A DNA stretch of 64,000 bases, from positions 52,440 to 116,439 of the forward strand of contig PUQB01000544.1 of NCBI GenBank assembly GCA_003024785.1. Direction: 5' to 3'. Shown here piece after piece: positions 11,031-22,889 of the stretch. Numbering within the stretch: the first letter of the stretch is position 1; each line of letters starts with the position of its first letter. The notes below the pieces were generated by a model that searched no databases, was not told the origin of the DNA, and worked only from the letters and a program-made list of their open reading frames with translations. The translations under genes were made by a program, and so were the position numbers. Source of the DNA: Selaginella tamariscina (lineage: Eukaryota > Streptophyta > Lycopodiopsida > Selaginellales > Selaginellaceae).

Positions 11031-12590
11031 AATATGGTTACTTGTACTAAGTTTTGCATATAATTTCTTAAAAATACTTAACAATACCCAGTTGAACCAT
11101 TATTAAATACCTAAATGCACTTCCATATCAAAAAACTCTCTCCTCATTTTTAATGTTCTAATTGATAATTTTAGTATGTTGGATATAATTAAAAACACTT
11201 TTAAAGTCGACCATTTTAACCCTTTTGAGTTAGGGTTTAAAGATAAGTAAATGGTTATGTAAATAATTAAGTCATTTATTTTAGAAAAAAGACTCTATGA
11301 CATTTTAAATAATTAAGAAAATATGGCAGCAAGGTTTCGTCATTTTAATTAAATATATGTACTGAGAATTTTTAGGTTAATAAGTAAATTCATTATTCTT
11401 TTACCAAGTTAAATTTTTATTGTGCCACTTCAACTTTCAGATGATAAAGATACGTTTCACTTTTGTTTTAAAATTAATTATATACCTAAGAAGTCTTAAG
11501 GTCTTATCAAAATACACATTCTATTAGTTTATATGTAAAACTCATTTCTCCTTAAGTAAGACTAACACTCATAATTAAATATAACATATTTATGTCTTTG
11601 TTTAATTGTGATCATAAGATCTTAATTGATATGCTCTTTTTATTATGTTTCTAAAGATTTAAAGAGAGGGGATTCTATAATTAATTTTATGAACTCTTAA
11701 GTATGATGGGCTATGACAAGATAACTAACAATTTAGAAAATAATGTCTGACAAACATATAACACTAGACTAAATCATAAATAATATATATTTGAGTTACA
11801 CTTTTTGGGGTTTAATGCCAATAAATTGTATACTCTAACAAATATATTTGTTTGTGCTCACATTAGAGTGTTAAGTGTTGGCAAAAGTTAAGTCTTGTAA
11901 CTAAGTATTAAATTTTAATGAATTTCTTAATAAAATAACAATAGGCATTTCAATAATTTCTATATATATATAAAATAATTATAAAATATAATACTTAAGT
12001 AAAAATAAATAAATTTATTGGCTTTTAAAAAAAAGAATGCTATAATTTAAATTTTTATTTTGGCATTATGTTCATATATTTGTAATTTTTAATGATTTTA
12101 TATATGAGCAACTTAATAAATTTTTTTGTTTATCCTATGAATGAGTTGAATACAAATTAAGATGAATATTAATTAAAAATTGTTGTAATAAAAAATTCAA
12201 GAAGTTTAACTTATTGGTGAATTTAATTTTTAAAATCTTTAACATTTGAAGAGAGATCGTCCTCAAATGAAATGTAATTTAAAAACATATTTAATAATTC
12301 TAATTTGAGTTATATAATGCTCTTTTGTCTTTATCCATTTTTATTCATATTCATATACAATGATTTAATTTTTGTTAAAATTATTGTATAAAGTTTAATA
12401 GTTTTAATCATGCGAAAAGAAAATAAAGAATGCAAAATAGACTCAATTTTTTATGTAAATTCCATGTATATGATACATGTAGTTATAATATATTCAATTG
12501 AAATATTTTTAATCTTTTTTTTGAACAACTATGTTAATCAATCTTTAAATTTTTCATGTCTTATAGTAAAACGTTTTATAAGCTAATACT
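11031..12590. other. AT-rich stretch with no recognised feature
   Basis: About 1.5 kb of low-complexity AT-rich sequence. No gene, RNA or repeat family shared with other parts of the window was recognised. Confidence 0.5.
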
Positions 12591-12752
12591 TTTAAGAGAG
12601 GATTGCATTCCATGTTGGCCAACTTGCGATGTTTTGTGACATAGAGAGAGATAACACTGTTTGCAAAAACTGCTAGTGACTAGAAAGCTTTGTAGATTCA
12701 AGAGAATTGTTCTTGCAGGTTCCCAACGAGCTCATTGTTTGTGAGGCCTTAT
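12591..12752 (-). pseudogene. PPR N-terminal remnant (P2), inverted
   Basis: Minus-strand remnant of the PPR front end. AGAGAATTGTTCTTGCA at 12700 and GGTTCCCAACGAGCTCATTG at 12718 match the reverse copies at 3361-3440 and 39225-39280, the latter encoding NNELVGN. It is heavily deleted and joins flank U directly at about 12755. Confidence 0.7.
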
Positions 12753-12769
12753 AACTAACAAATATATTA

Positions 12770-13440
12770 GTCATCATATAAATAACAATTATTCTCTATA
12801 ATGCGTGTAAAAGTCTGCATGCATCAACCTGTATGTTTGTCTACATATAACGTACACACACACACACACACATATTCTATGTATATAAACATAGACAAGG
12901 AGGTCTATGTACAAAAACACACAGCGTGCAAATACACGTATATACATAGGCATCACCTTTTGTGTTTTGTACACATGCATTTTTTAAATTATTATAAGGT
13001 ATATAATAAATAAATCACGAGCATTCTTCTTTATAACCTCCGTATTATTACATAACTCTGTATCTGAACATATGCAGATTTCAGCAAGATCAAAGACTTG
13101 TATTTATATGTGCAAACTTATCAGATATCGTAAATGTGATATATATATATATGTGTGTGTGTGTGTTGGTAATACACATGCACAGTGTGTAGATTTGTAG
13201 ATGTAAATATAAACTATCTTTTATATATAGTCAGCACCGGTAAATGTGGATATATTTATATATATAATGTACATAGATCAACATTATGTGGCATCGATAG
13301 CATCTGTGTATATTACATACGCCTATGTGCTTTATATTCTATACAGCATATAGAATATTTTTATATTTTGTTTTTAACAGGGTTTAACTCTTCATGCCTT
13401 AGTTAATTAAGGGATGGTCTAATCTGTTTACAATAATAAT
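12770..13440 (-). repeat. Upstream flank repeat U, copy 2
   Basis: Homologous to 4050-5020 and 39820-40500. It shares the CATAGACAAGG..GTCTATGTAC block near 12890, the CAAAGACTTGTATTTATA block near 13092, and an inner edge at CCTTAGTTAATTAAGGGATG near 13396. The B-box-like site of the other copies is missing because the left end is truncated. Confidence 0.7.
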
Positions 13441-13458
13441 ATAAAATAAAAACTCAAA

Positions 13459-14010
13459 TGCTGGCTTGTGTCGAGAAGGATGACCGTAAGAGAGGATTCA
13501 TGCTTATCTGAGGAATGTGACAAGGAAGGTTAATGTTCAACAGGCCCAACTTCATCACGATCTGACTGCAATTACCTCAGACTAAGAAAGCAACTTCATA
13601 TAAGGATTCTTGATATCAGACTGATCTCGAAACATTATAGCCACTTCTAGCACTGCACTTCTACAATGTATACTAGATGTGGTTACATTGAGAACTCCCT
13701 TTCTGTCTTTGAGAAAGAACACTGTATCGTGGAATGCACTCACGATAAATGCCCAATACGGGCATTACAAAGAGGCATTAACTGTTTACAGGAAATGCAG
13801 CTTGAAGGGTTCACATAGTGACCATCCTTAAGTCCTTTTTAACACTGGTATTATCTTTGAAATACAGGAGATTCATGAGAGGATCCTGGACTCTGTAGCA
13901 ACTTACACGTTAGAACTGCATTGTTAACAATATATGGCATTTGCGGGCAAGTAGAATCTGCAAGGCGGGTGTTTGTGAGCATCCTGAGAACCCTAAACCA
14001 GCTGATGTGT
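13459..14010 (+). pseudogene. PPR pseudogene P2, middle PPR motifs
   Basis: A degenerate forward PPR copy. It begins at sequence matching AEKDD.KRGF (13470-13500) and continues through LL..ISDFIM-like and TMYTRCGYIENSLSVFE-like blocks (13630-13720), WNALTINAQYGHYKEALTVY (shifting frames, 13730-13790) and MLTIYGICGQVESARRVFVS (open from 13921). It then enters (GT)n at about 14007. The front half is missing here and a small inverted remnant lies at 12591-12752. Confidence 0.8.
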
Positions 14011-14370
14011 GTGTGTTTTACCTCTCACACATATAACAATTTAAAACTAATCAATATATCACATAAACGTTTCTTTATATACACGAGTTTATGGAAAGGA
14101 TCTCTCCCTTACATAATATAAATAAACGTTTCTTTACATACAGGAGTTTATACAAAGGATATTTCTCTCTCTCTCTCTCTCACACACACAACACATGCAC
14201 ACGCGCTACATTATAAACATTACTTACTGGAGTTTATACAAAGGATCTTTCTCTCTCACACACACTACATTATATAAACGTTTCTTTACTTATTGGAGTT
14301 TATACAAAGGAGATCTCTCTTTCACACACTCTATTATATAAAAGTTTCTTTACATACAGGAGTTTCACGG
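14010..14370 (+). repeat. Acceptor/exon-start minisatellite (P2)
   Basis: Five or six units of CT run, CA run, ATTATATAAACGTTTCTTTA, CATACAGGAGTTTATACAAA. It has the same structure as 5310-5935 but follows a different upstream exon, because the last PPR motif set is deleted in P2. Confidence 0.75.
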
Positions 14371-14630
14371 ATCTGGGCATCTTTATTAAGAGTGTGTAAC
14401 AACTATGATAGTTTGGAAGCAGAGAAAGAACAACAAATAAGTTTATGGAGATTAACCTTACGGGTTACATTGTATTAGCAAATGTATATGCAGCTGCATA
14501 AAGGTAAAATTCAAGGATTAATGTAAAAAAGAAGAGTTCAATTATTATCAAAAACAAGATACACACTTTCTTTGGTAGAGTCTAAAGAGTTGCGCCGAAT
14601 TTCTCAGACTAAGGCACATTAACCCTTAAT
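14371..14630 (+). pseudogene. PPR E-domain remnant (P2)
   Basis: Reads IWASLLRVCNNYDSLEAEKE, then blocks matching LVGYIVLANVYA (14463-14495), IIKNKIHTFFG and a stop-ridden remainder up to ISQTKAH near 14610. Frameshifts break it into pieces. The DYW part lies 0.9 kb further right. Confidence 0.7.
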
Positions 14631-15535
14631 ATTTTAAGAAATGAATTCAATCTACTTCGAACCGTTGTTCTGGGCTGCCAAGTAAAATTTTCGTTTAAAT
14701 TAAAATGCTCAATCCTGCTACGTAAAGCTTTGTTTGATCCATTAAAATTAAAATGCTTAGTCCTTGAAATACTTTATCCTTGTTTACATGTAAATTCGTT
14801 ACAATATTGTAATTGCATGTGATAAAATCCATACCGTTAATAAAACACCAATTAGTATATACACATATTTTGAATTTATATATATATTATACACACACAC
14901 TTACATGTTAATTGCATAAAAATAAATTATAAAATTTTTATATTCACTATTTATCAATTGAAATTCAATTGCTGTAATAAATAAAAATTAACATTAATAT
15001 ATATATTTTAATGAATTTACATGTGTTCGTCTCATCCTTAACATCACCTTGGATATTGTTAATTACCATTATGGTTCATCACTTTAGATATTATTAATCA
15101 TCGTTGTGGCTCGAATAGATTCGGGTATATGAATCACATGTCCTTTGTAAAAGCATGTGACTTAGAATTTATGTACACACACATTACTCACTATGTAAAT
15201 GAAAGAGGTTGTGGCAGTGTAGCAAGAACGTGTTATATTTAAATAAACCTAAAAAACCATTATAAATAAATAAAAAAGAAATTCATGAAGCTTACGGTGA
15301 CACACATGGAAAAAAATAAAAATCCACCATAAATTATGCCTAAATAAATCACCATAAATAAAAAGAAAATTCAGAAAAAAGTGTTCGGACATAATAAGTT
15401 CCTTCTTTTGAATTCTTTTTTCATTTATTATAGTAGATTTTTGTTTTTTTAAATTTATTTACTATAGTACATCTTTTGTTTATTCAACAGATACCTAAGT
15501 ACACACAAGCTCTTTTCTTTGAATTGGCTTTTATT
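14631..15535. other. AT-rich spacer inside the P2 PPR 3' region
   Basis: Partly homologous to 6181-7019 (for example GTTCTGGGCTGCCAAGTAAA near 14663). No gene or RNA recognised. Confidence 0.5.
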
Positions 15536-15536
15536 T

Positions 15537-15810
15537 ATGGAGATTTATTAGTTTTATTTAAGCATGATGTTAAAGAGGAACAAAAGGAGAAACTGTTATA
15601 TTGTTAATTATTCATGGAATATATCACTATAAATAATGAAGAATCTTAGGGGTTCGTAAGGACATTGCCACACGGTTTTAGGTTGATACATTGGGTTGCT
15701 CACAAAGAGATCGTGGCGAGGAACAATACACGATTTCATTATTTCAAAAATGGAAAATGCTCATGTGAGAAATTATTGGTGATAATCAACATTTTAAATT
15801 ATATATGGTA
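15537..15810 (+). pseudogene. DYW domain remnant (P2)
   Basis: The best preserved end of a DYW domain in the window. It reads HDVKEEQKEKLLY near 15563, then after shifts WVAHKEIVARNNTRFHYFKN and GKCSC at 15690-15768. The next residues are EKLLV instead of G-D/N-YW, because an extra A shifts the frame. HSEKLA is replaced by a stop-containing stretch near 15600, so the zinc-binding His/Glu motif is lost. Confidence 0.75.
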
Positions 15811-16280
15811 AGTTTAATTCATGCATGCAATGTGCTCCTTTTGTGTGTGTGAGAGAGAGAGAAAGAAAGAAAGAAATGTAAATAATGGATTTGTATGTGT
15901 GTGTCAATCATCCATAGAAATACACATATGTATGTAATATATACACGTACAGACAGAGCATAGATAAATAGATAGATAGGCACACACACAAGGACATACC
16001 GAGACATTGTACATATGTCTTGACTCACGCATGCATAAATATACATAGTTATATACACACCCATATATAAATGGAGAGGGTTTTAAAATTACAAGTGATT
16101 TTTCATAACTTAACTAAACTACAGAACAATAAACCCTAGCCTAGTGTCATTTCATAACTTATCTTTAAGTGGAATGTTTTAAATTTTATTTAATTAAACA
16201 TTTTTTGATAATTATGTAAAAGTGAATGTTATTTATATGTGATGAAGGACAGGTAAACACTTTTAATTATATTATTATAT
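15811..16280 (+). repeat. Downstream flank repeat D, copy 2
   Basis: Homologous to 8183-8760: GTAAGTTTAATTCATGCATG, GA/AAAG and CA tracts at 15846-15875 and 15979-15990, AACTTAACTAAACTACA near 16108, and GTGATGAAGGACAGGTAAAC near 16239. The TTAATTAATTAA part is missing where it joins the lipase module. Confidence 0.65.
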
Positions 16281-17071
16281 TGCAACTTCAATTTGTTTTA
16301 GAAATTCAGTAGTGTTTAGTTTATTAAAGTATAGAATATTATTAATATTTTTAATTTATATAGTTATTATTCCTGAAACATTTAAAACTGAAATATAACA
16401 AATAACATCCATAATAATATTAATTGTATGTGAGTATCTGCAATCAAATTTATATTATCTAATTAAAATATAGATTAGACCCATTTATCACAGATATAAA
16501 ATTATATTAGTATAATTATATAATTGCAATGTTCATGTCATAAGCATGCCGGTCAGAGACATAAAAACTCCCGGCAGAAAGATTTATAAAACAAAACCAG
16601 TAGCAGAGGATCGGTGCTCCACCGTAGAAACTCCTTCATATGAAATAAGTTTCCTACATAAAAACCACCTCACTGTCCACAGGGTTTACGTACACACACA
16701 CGGAGTAATGTACATACATGATATGTGTACATCTGTTGGAAGTAGGTATAATACATATATTAATATTTATTTCTTTGTCTTTGTTTGTATGTATGAGAGA
16801 GAGCACGTACACACACATGGAGTCCTTAATGTACATACATGTATATATGTGTACATTTGTGTATGTGTATTATACATACATATATTAGTATCTATATATG
16901 TATCTCTGCTTGTACATATGAGAGAGAGCACGTATACACACACCATTGTAAATTGTATTATTAAAATAATTAATGTAATATTAATTATATTTAAAATATT
17001 ATATTAGTGTAAATGTATAGTTATATTTGTATATATTATTAAATATTAATATTTTATATTTTAATTACAAG
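16281..17071 (+). other. 5' region of the lipase module, copy 1
   Basis: Non-coding so far as can be seen; homologous to 32055-32895. It contains AAAACTCCCGGCAGAAAGAT near 16563, a TTTATAAAACAAAACCAGTA block near 16582 (a possible TATA-type element, also at 22215 and 37412), and repeated TGTACATACATG / TATATATGTGTACAT pieces (16705-16930). These pieces recur around 23000, 32540, 37740, 47780 and 61100-61440. A start exon for the lipase is not identifiable here. Confidence 0.45.
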
Positions 17072-17179
17072 GGGGAGACGATTGGTTATTAGTCTTTGGG
17101 GTTCGTGTCAGTTGATGATGGATTTGATACTTCGGAGTTCACACACAAACTTTACAACCAAAGACCAGGTTTGTTTAAT

Positions 17180-17222
<43 letters not shown>

Positions 17223-17564
17223 TTTACACTTAAGCATTCCATGGATATTTTAATAAAGCAAATATTAAAATATTAATTTATTTATTTTAAACTGCATTAT
17301 GGTTAAACATTACATGATAATTTAATATTATTTTGTTTTAATGTAAACAGGATTATTGGAACTTCACTTTTAACGAGTTAGCGGCGTATTATATCCTGGA
17401 ATACATACTCAAAGTACTGTACATTACATTGGTCAGTCTCAGGTAATATATAAAGAATTTAAAAACGCTATTACTTAATAAAATATAGTAATAAATATAT
17501 TTTGTTTGAGGATTAGCTGCTACTATGCATCCGGATGCAGGCAAATTAAATCAACTTAGACAAG
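17072..17564 (+). pseudogene. Acid lipase (AB-hydrolase lipase) pseudogene, copy 1: exons B, C, D
   Basis: Three exon-like blocks of a plant acid lipase, a secreted alpha/beta hydrolase that cleaves triacylglycerols or steryl esters. Exon B (17072-17168) reads SLGFVSVDDGFDTSEFTHKL, comparable with SLGF.LAD.GFDVW of the family, and ends at CAG/GTTTGT. Exon C (17351-17442) reads YWNFTFNELAAYYILEYI; its nucleophile elbow survives only after a frameshift as VHYIGQSQ (family GHSQG). Exon D (17509-17564) reads LAATMHPDAGKL, then lost about 77 bases still present in copy 2. Relative to copy 3, exon C lacks 10 bases. Splice signals are kept although frames are broken, so it is a recent pseudogene. 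Confidence 0.75.
17188..17221. repeat. (GT)n microsatellite at a lipase intron start
   Basis: About 17 GT units, just after the exon B donor. The sister intron at 33031-33058 has a shorter one; copy 3 at 61727-61745 has CA instead. Confidence 0.95.
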
Positions 17565-17639
17565 GTAAACAAACATAAGCAAATATTTTTCTGAGTTTAA
17601 TCAGATTTCTCATAATATACGTAATATACTAAATGTTAC

Positions 17640-19081
17640 TGTATAGATTATTTTGACAATGAGAGCTTTTAAATATGAATTCAATAAATACTTATGATAT
17701 TAATATTTAAATATTAAATTTAAAATTGTACGTAGATGCATGAATTTTGATTAATTAACAATCTTTACTATGAAATTAGTTTTTACTCAGTCGTTGCAAG
17801 CATCTGTACACTTTTAAAATTCTTATCAAAGTACAAATAAAATGACTACAAAATTAAAATATCAAGTCTATAGTTTTATTTTAATTAAATAGTATTTTGT
17901 GGTTTATTCGCAATCTTTGATTAATGACATTGACTCAAATTATACTAAAGAAATTTAGAATGTAAAAAAGAAACAGGTCGGAGACACATTCCAAGTATAT
18001 TCTATCAAAATATATTGTAGTGATTTTATATTTTATAATACAAATAATTATAAGTATATATATTAATATATGCATTAATACGTTCATACATTAATTTTAA
18101 CATTTTTATTTGATTTTTTAATATATTTGACATCTATTAGTAGTGGCTTAATTCTAAACGGCTAGTAAGCAACACACACACTGTATGTAATTTATATATT
18201 TTTTTTTTCTTTATATATCTATATATATGTGCATATCTATATATATTCTTCTAAAAACTTGCGTATTGGTTATGTACATTAAACATATTTATATGCAATA
18301 TTATGTTTATTCTTAAGGCATATTAAGCTACGTCTAATGTTTAAAACATATTATATATTATTTATATGTGATAAGATGCATGAATTCTTTATAATTTTTG
18401 TAGATTAATTAATAATCTTTACTATAAAATTAATTTTTACTTAGTCGTTGTAAGCATCTGTACACTTTATAAAATTCTTATCAAAAATTCAAAATACAAA
18501 TAAAAATGACTACAAAATTAAAATATTAGTTCTATCGTTTTTTTAAAAATTAAATACTATTTTGTGGTTTATTCGCAATATTTATTAATGACATTGACCC
18601 AAATTATACTATAAAAATTTTAGAATGTAAAGAAGAGACAGTTGTTCGAAAAGAATTATATCAATTTAGAAATATTAAAGGTTTTAAAAATAATGAGTGT
18701 TTTAATATTCTTTATCATTATAATTGTAATGTATATAAGGAAGAATAAAGCTCAAACACACACAGACACACATGCTATATCATGTGTGCTTAATATGCCT
18801 CATTTTTTATATTCTTGCTCGTAAGTCTGCATATGTTCTGTAGAGAGAGATATTTTTATACAAAAAGGTTAAAATAGTGTAATTTATATCACTAAACTAT
18901 TATATATATATCCAAAATTAGAAATGCAGTAACACAAACAATATAATTAAATAAAGAAAATACAGAAACTATGTATGTACATGTCATATATGATTACTCT
19001 ATAATCTTTCATGCACAGTAAGTATAAACATAGTTTCCTGCATATACCTGAATTACATATACATACATACAACATACATAC

Positions 19082-19112
<31 letters not shown>

Positions 19113-19145
19113 CCTAACACTATGTTATGCTGACTATATATACGT
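17640..19145 (-). repeat. Spacer repeat X, inverted copy 2
   Basis: Reverse complement of 8930-10545 and of 45900-47080. It also holds an internal duplication: the CTTAGTCGTTGCAAGCATCT-type block appears near 17785 and again near 18440. CATGTCATATATGATTACTC at 18980 matches the reverse of 9495. An (AT)n tract lies at 19087-19112. No coding sequence supported. Confidence 0.65.
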
Positions 19146-19183
19146 TTTTATGCGTAACATGTTAGAAGCAACGCATGTGTATA

Positions 19184-19680
19184 CGTGGCACCCTCAAGCA
19201 GTAACAAAGATTCAGGAGTTATATGGATGGGCTCGAAAGAGCGGAAAAGGTCTGCTTCTCTGCATTGACGAGGCTGATGCGTTCCTTTGCGAGTAAGTGC
19301 GCGTGTGTAGCATATGCATTCATTTAACACGGTTTGTACTTGTATATATCACATATGAACATAGTAACATATTTGTGCTGCACGTTACAAGTTTTTCTTA
19401 ATTGTATTAAGGAGATGACACAAGTTGTCACATCCATTTCTTAAACACGCATCTATGTATAAATCACGTATATATTAGTCTGTTGTTTTGTTTCAGTACA
19501 GCGTGGTAGATTATACCATACGTCGCTGAGAAGACGGAAGGATTTTCCGGGCGTGAGATTGCCAAGCTATTGACGTTGGGCGCGGTGTCGGCGGATGCGT
19601 TTAGGGTAGTGGCGATCAGAAATTCTGGATCTGACTAGGCTAACTTCATCAACGGTCATTAGTTTTTGTTATATTTTGGC
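19184..19680 (+). pseudogene. ATAD3-type AAA+ ATPase exon pair, copy 1
   Basis: Two exons of the AAA+ domain of ATAD3, a mitochondrial inner-membrane ATPase. The first (19184-19292) reads QAVTKIQELYGWARKSGKG then LLLCIDEADAFLCE, which is the Walker B region, and ends at GA/GTAAGT. The second follows TTTCAG (19491-19496) and reads EKTEGFSGREIAKL, the helical-lid sensor 2 region, then diverges and stops at TAG 19636. Exons between them (second region of homology, sensor 1, arginine finger) and all upstream exons with Walker A are absent. A one-base shift breaks the VAP..QAVTK join at the 5' end. It is a fragment, not a working gene. Confidence 0.8.
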
Positions 19681-20960
19681 TTGTCTTTATTTATTTAAGT
19701 CAATTTTGTGTAGTCTGCATTTATTTTATAATAATAACAACGAAAATAAAACATTGACTTTAATAACAAAAAAGTCAACAATTGATAATAAATGAGTCTT
19801 CAACGGGTTGAATTACATGTATGTATATGTGATATGTTGAATAACCAAGTTTGAAGTACATATATGCATGCACTCACACACCACATATGTATAAAATCAT
19901 TTTTGAGCTTGTATATAAGAAATTCGTAGTTGATGATTTATACATGCCCGTGTGTTTCTTAATTTTTTTAGTTTTAGCATTCTACCGTAGTTTTTGCATT
20001 TTATTTATTTGTCCTAGTTTTGATTATTATTGTCTTAGTTTTTAATAGTACATAAAGAAAAATTTCAGCATTGCTTATTATCAGGATCGGCATTTTTATT
20101 TAATTTTACTGCTGTACTTTGGATAAGTCCTTTCTTTCTCTTTCCTTTCAACGTTTTTCTTTTTTATTTATTATGTAATGTAATTCTCTTATAAATTATA
20201 ACATTTGCATTCTTTTTTGAATTTACAACATTGTTATTTTTTTTTCTTCTCCCTCATACTTTGGGTTAAAAAGGTGTGTTTCCGCAGTTTTTTCTCTTTT
20301 AGGATTTTTTAAATTGTTTTATATCAGACATAGCATGAGGCACTTACTCCCTCTCTTATATAGTAAATACGTGGGCCTCTACACAAGTGCATATGTGTGT
20401 ATTATATAGGTTTGTTTGTATTATTATTTAAATGTTTTATATTATAATGAAAGTGAAAGTTAAGTATAGACACTAATGTAATAACTAATGCAAAGAATGA
20501 TACAATATTAAATTGCAAGTCTTATAAAGTTTTTTCACCTTTACATATTTAAGCAAATAAAATTAAAAATCAAATAAGTTCATTAAACAATAATGAATTA
20601 TTTATGTTATTTACAAGTGTACATGGATTCTTTTTAAGTGAAGGGCTTTCACAAGAGAATATATAAAATTTATATATGAATCTGTTCAAGTTACAGCAGT
20701 GATTAAGTAAATTTAAGATGAAGTTCAAACTAATACAAACACATATAAGTTTATTACAATATATATATTTATTATAATTAAAATATATATTAATCTTAAT
20801 TTTAATTTATTATAACACTAAATTTTAATTTATAAACACCTTTTTGAATGCAATTGATGTGCATTTATAATATATATATACACACAGTTTAAAGTAATGT
20901 TAACTAATTGTATATTTATTAATAATATGAATTTTATCACACGTGATTACAACATTATAA
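19681..20960. other. AT-rich stretch after the ATAD3 fragment, no gene recognised
   Basis: Homologous to 34900-36150. It has a T-rich region at 19960-20300. Short open frames such as the one at 19851 are only partly kept in the sister copy and have no recognised domain. Confidence 0.5.
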
Positions 20961-20963
20961 TGC

Positions 20964-21075
20964 ATGTTCGCAAACAAGGGTAAAGTCATCGATGGATTCA
21001 ATCTTCTAGTTCCACGATTTCATCGTTTTCAAAATATGAAAAATACTGATGTGGGAATTACTGGTGACATACTTT
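20964..21075 (+). pseudogene. Isolated DYW-end remnant of a PPR gene
   Basis: The only PPR text left here is equivalent to RFHRF.N...VGITGD, that is TTCATCGTTTTCAAAATATG followed by GTGGGAATTACTGGTGAC, identical in kind to 8122-8155. It is followed by flank D. The rest of the gene is deleted. Confidence 0.65.
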
Positions 21076-21700
21076 ATTTTAAATTGTATATGATAATTTT
21101 AATTCATGAATATAATATGCTTGTCAAGCTTTCTTGTGTGTGTGTAAGAGAGAGAGAGTTCTTATTACGTAGACAATGAATCTGTATGTGTGACGTGTGT
21201 ACGTGTATATTTACATACATGTGTATACACAAACACACACATAGATAATAGATAGATAGACACACACACATACACAGACATACAGAGACATTGTACATAT
21301 GTCTACGTTATATTTCATGCATGCATACAAATATACGTAGAGGGTTTAAAACTACAAGGATTTTTATTAAACTAAAGAATGATAAAACCAAGCCTAATGT
21401 CATTTAACAACTTATCTTTTAAGTGTATATCTTAAGATTAAATGTTCTAAATTTTATTATAATTAAAATTTGATAATTATGAAGTATATTAACAAAATCT
21501 TATTTTTATGTAATGAAGGACATGTAAACACTGTTAATTATATTGTTATGTTATTAGTACACATGCCCACAGTTGATGGGCTTAATTATTTAATAATAAT
21601 TAATTAATTAATTAATCTTAATTTAAACATTTAACTTAGTTATTATTATCTTTAGCTATCCTTAAATACATAATGATTTTATTCTTAAATTAAATTCTTA
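21076..21700 (+). repeat. Downstream flank repeat D, copy 3
   Basis: Same landmark order as 8183-8760, including CTTGTCAAGCTTTCTTGTGT, the GA tract at 21149-21158, the CA tract at 21262-21274 and TTAATTAATTAATTAATC near 21600. Confidence 0.75.
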
Positions 21701-22268
21701 ATCCACCTTAACCTTGTGAGTTTAATATAATGTTAAATTGAATTTTAAATAACCATTGAATTTGATTTAAAATCACTATTAAATAAAATTAAAATAACCA
21801 TTATATTGAATTTAAGAATGGTTGTTAAATAAAATTTAAATAGATATTAAACTTTAAGATAGATATAAATTATACACATTTAATAAACTTATAATATAAG
21901 ATAACTTCAATTTGTTTGAAAAATTCATTAGTGTTTAATTTATTAAAGTATAGAATATTATTATATAATTTTCATTTTATATAGTTATAATTTTTAATAA
22001 CATTTAAAATTGAAATATATAAATAAATATTCATACCATATTATGAATATATATTAACTGTTATGTGATTACCTGATACCAAATTTATATTATCTAATTA
22101 AAATATATTTTAAGTTTTAATGGACCCATTAGACCCATTGATCAAAATATAAAATAAATATTAGTATATTTATATAATTGCACTTAAAAACAAAAAAAAC
22201 TCCCGCCAGAAAGATTTATAAAAACAAAACCAGTAGCGGAGGATTCCGTGTTCCACTGTGGAAACTCC
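21701..22268. other. AT-rich DNA leading into the lipase 5' block
   Basis: Several imperfect GAATTTAAATAACCATT(A/G)-type repeats lie between 21730 and 21850. From 22190 onward comes the AACTCCCGCCAGAAAG / TTTATAAAAACAAAACCAGT block that precedes lipase exon A. Confidence 0.5.
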
Positions 22269-22569
22269 GGGACACTTGTAGAAGGGGGGAAATTAATATT
22301 TTTCTTAATTTTAAAGGGTTTCTCGAGGGTTTTTGGGTATAATTTTAAAATTTTTTAATTAACATGCACTAAAACCCATTTACATATGCATTTAAATAAG
22401 AATTTATTATTAATTCAAAAATGCATTAATCCTAAATAAATTTATATTTTAATTCACAGGGAATTCATGTTTAATTTTTATTTTTCTTTATATGTTATAA
22501 CAATAATACATGCTAAATCCCTCCTCAAAAATATTAAAATTAAAGGAGGCCTCATTGTGCAAACTAGCC
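22269..22569. mobile_element. 301-bp insertion with 8-bp target duplication GAAACTCC
   Basis: GAAACTCC at 22261-22268 and 22570-22577 flank 301 bases absent from both paralogous sites, 37461-37468 and 16627-16634, where GAAACTCC runs straight on. The insert starts GGGACACTTGTAGAAGG and ends GTGCAAACTAGCC. Terminal inverted repeats are weak or absent by eye and it has no coding sequence. An 8-bp duplication fits a non-autonomous hAT-type element. Confidence 0.8.
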
Positions 22570-22688
22570 GAAACTCCTTCACGATTACTGTATAAGTAAG
22601 TTTCCTACCTAAAAACCACCTATATTTAATATCATATACATAATATTTATATTTATCAGGTACATACATGAAATTTAAAAGAAATATT

Positions 22689-22762
22689 ATATATATATAT
22701 ATATATATAATAATTATATATATATATATAATATATATATATATATTATATATATATATAAA
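22689..22762. repeat. (AT)n tract
   Basis: Nearly pure alternating AT with short TAATTATA interruptions, immediately upstream of lipase exon A. The sister copy at 37580-37595 has only a short version. Confidence 0.9.
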
Positions 22763-22789
22763 CTAATTTAAAGGAAAAACTGTGATCAG

Positions 22790-22889
22790 GTTCAAACTGA
22801 TGATGGTTACCTATTGAGCATGCACACCTCGCCAAAAGCAAAACCCTTACAAGAGCAGTCCTGTTTTACTACAACATGGACTCCGTCAG
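22790..22889 (+). pseudogene. Acid lipase exon A, copy 1
   Basis: After GTGATCAG the frame reads VQTDDGYLLSMHTSP and continues open to TTTWTPS, ending at CAG/GTAACA. V.T.DGY.LS..R is the start of the AB-hydrolase lipase domain, just after the signal peptide and a CxE(Y/H) motif. A deletion shifts the frame near SMH, so the later PVLL.HG-like block is out of frame. No exon B follows in this copy for 10 kb; the next is at 32896. Confidence 0.7.

Noticed and set aside
16546-17007. 153-codon open frame in the lipase 5' region
   Set aside because: Most of it is microsatellite-like TGTACATACATG repeats. The sister sequence at 32310 is not open and no domain is recognisable.
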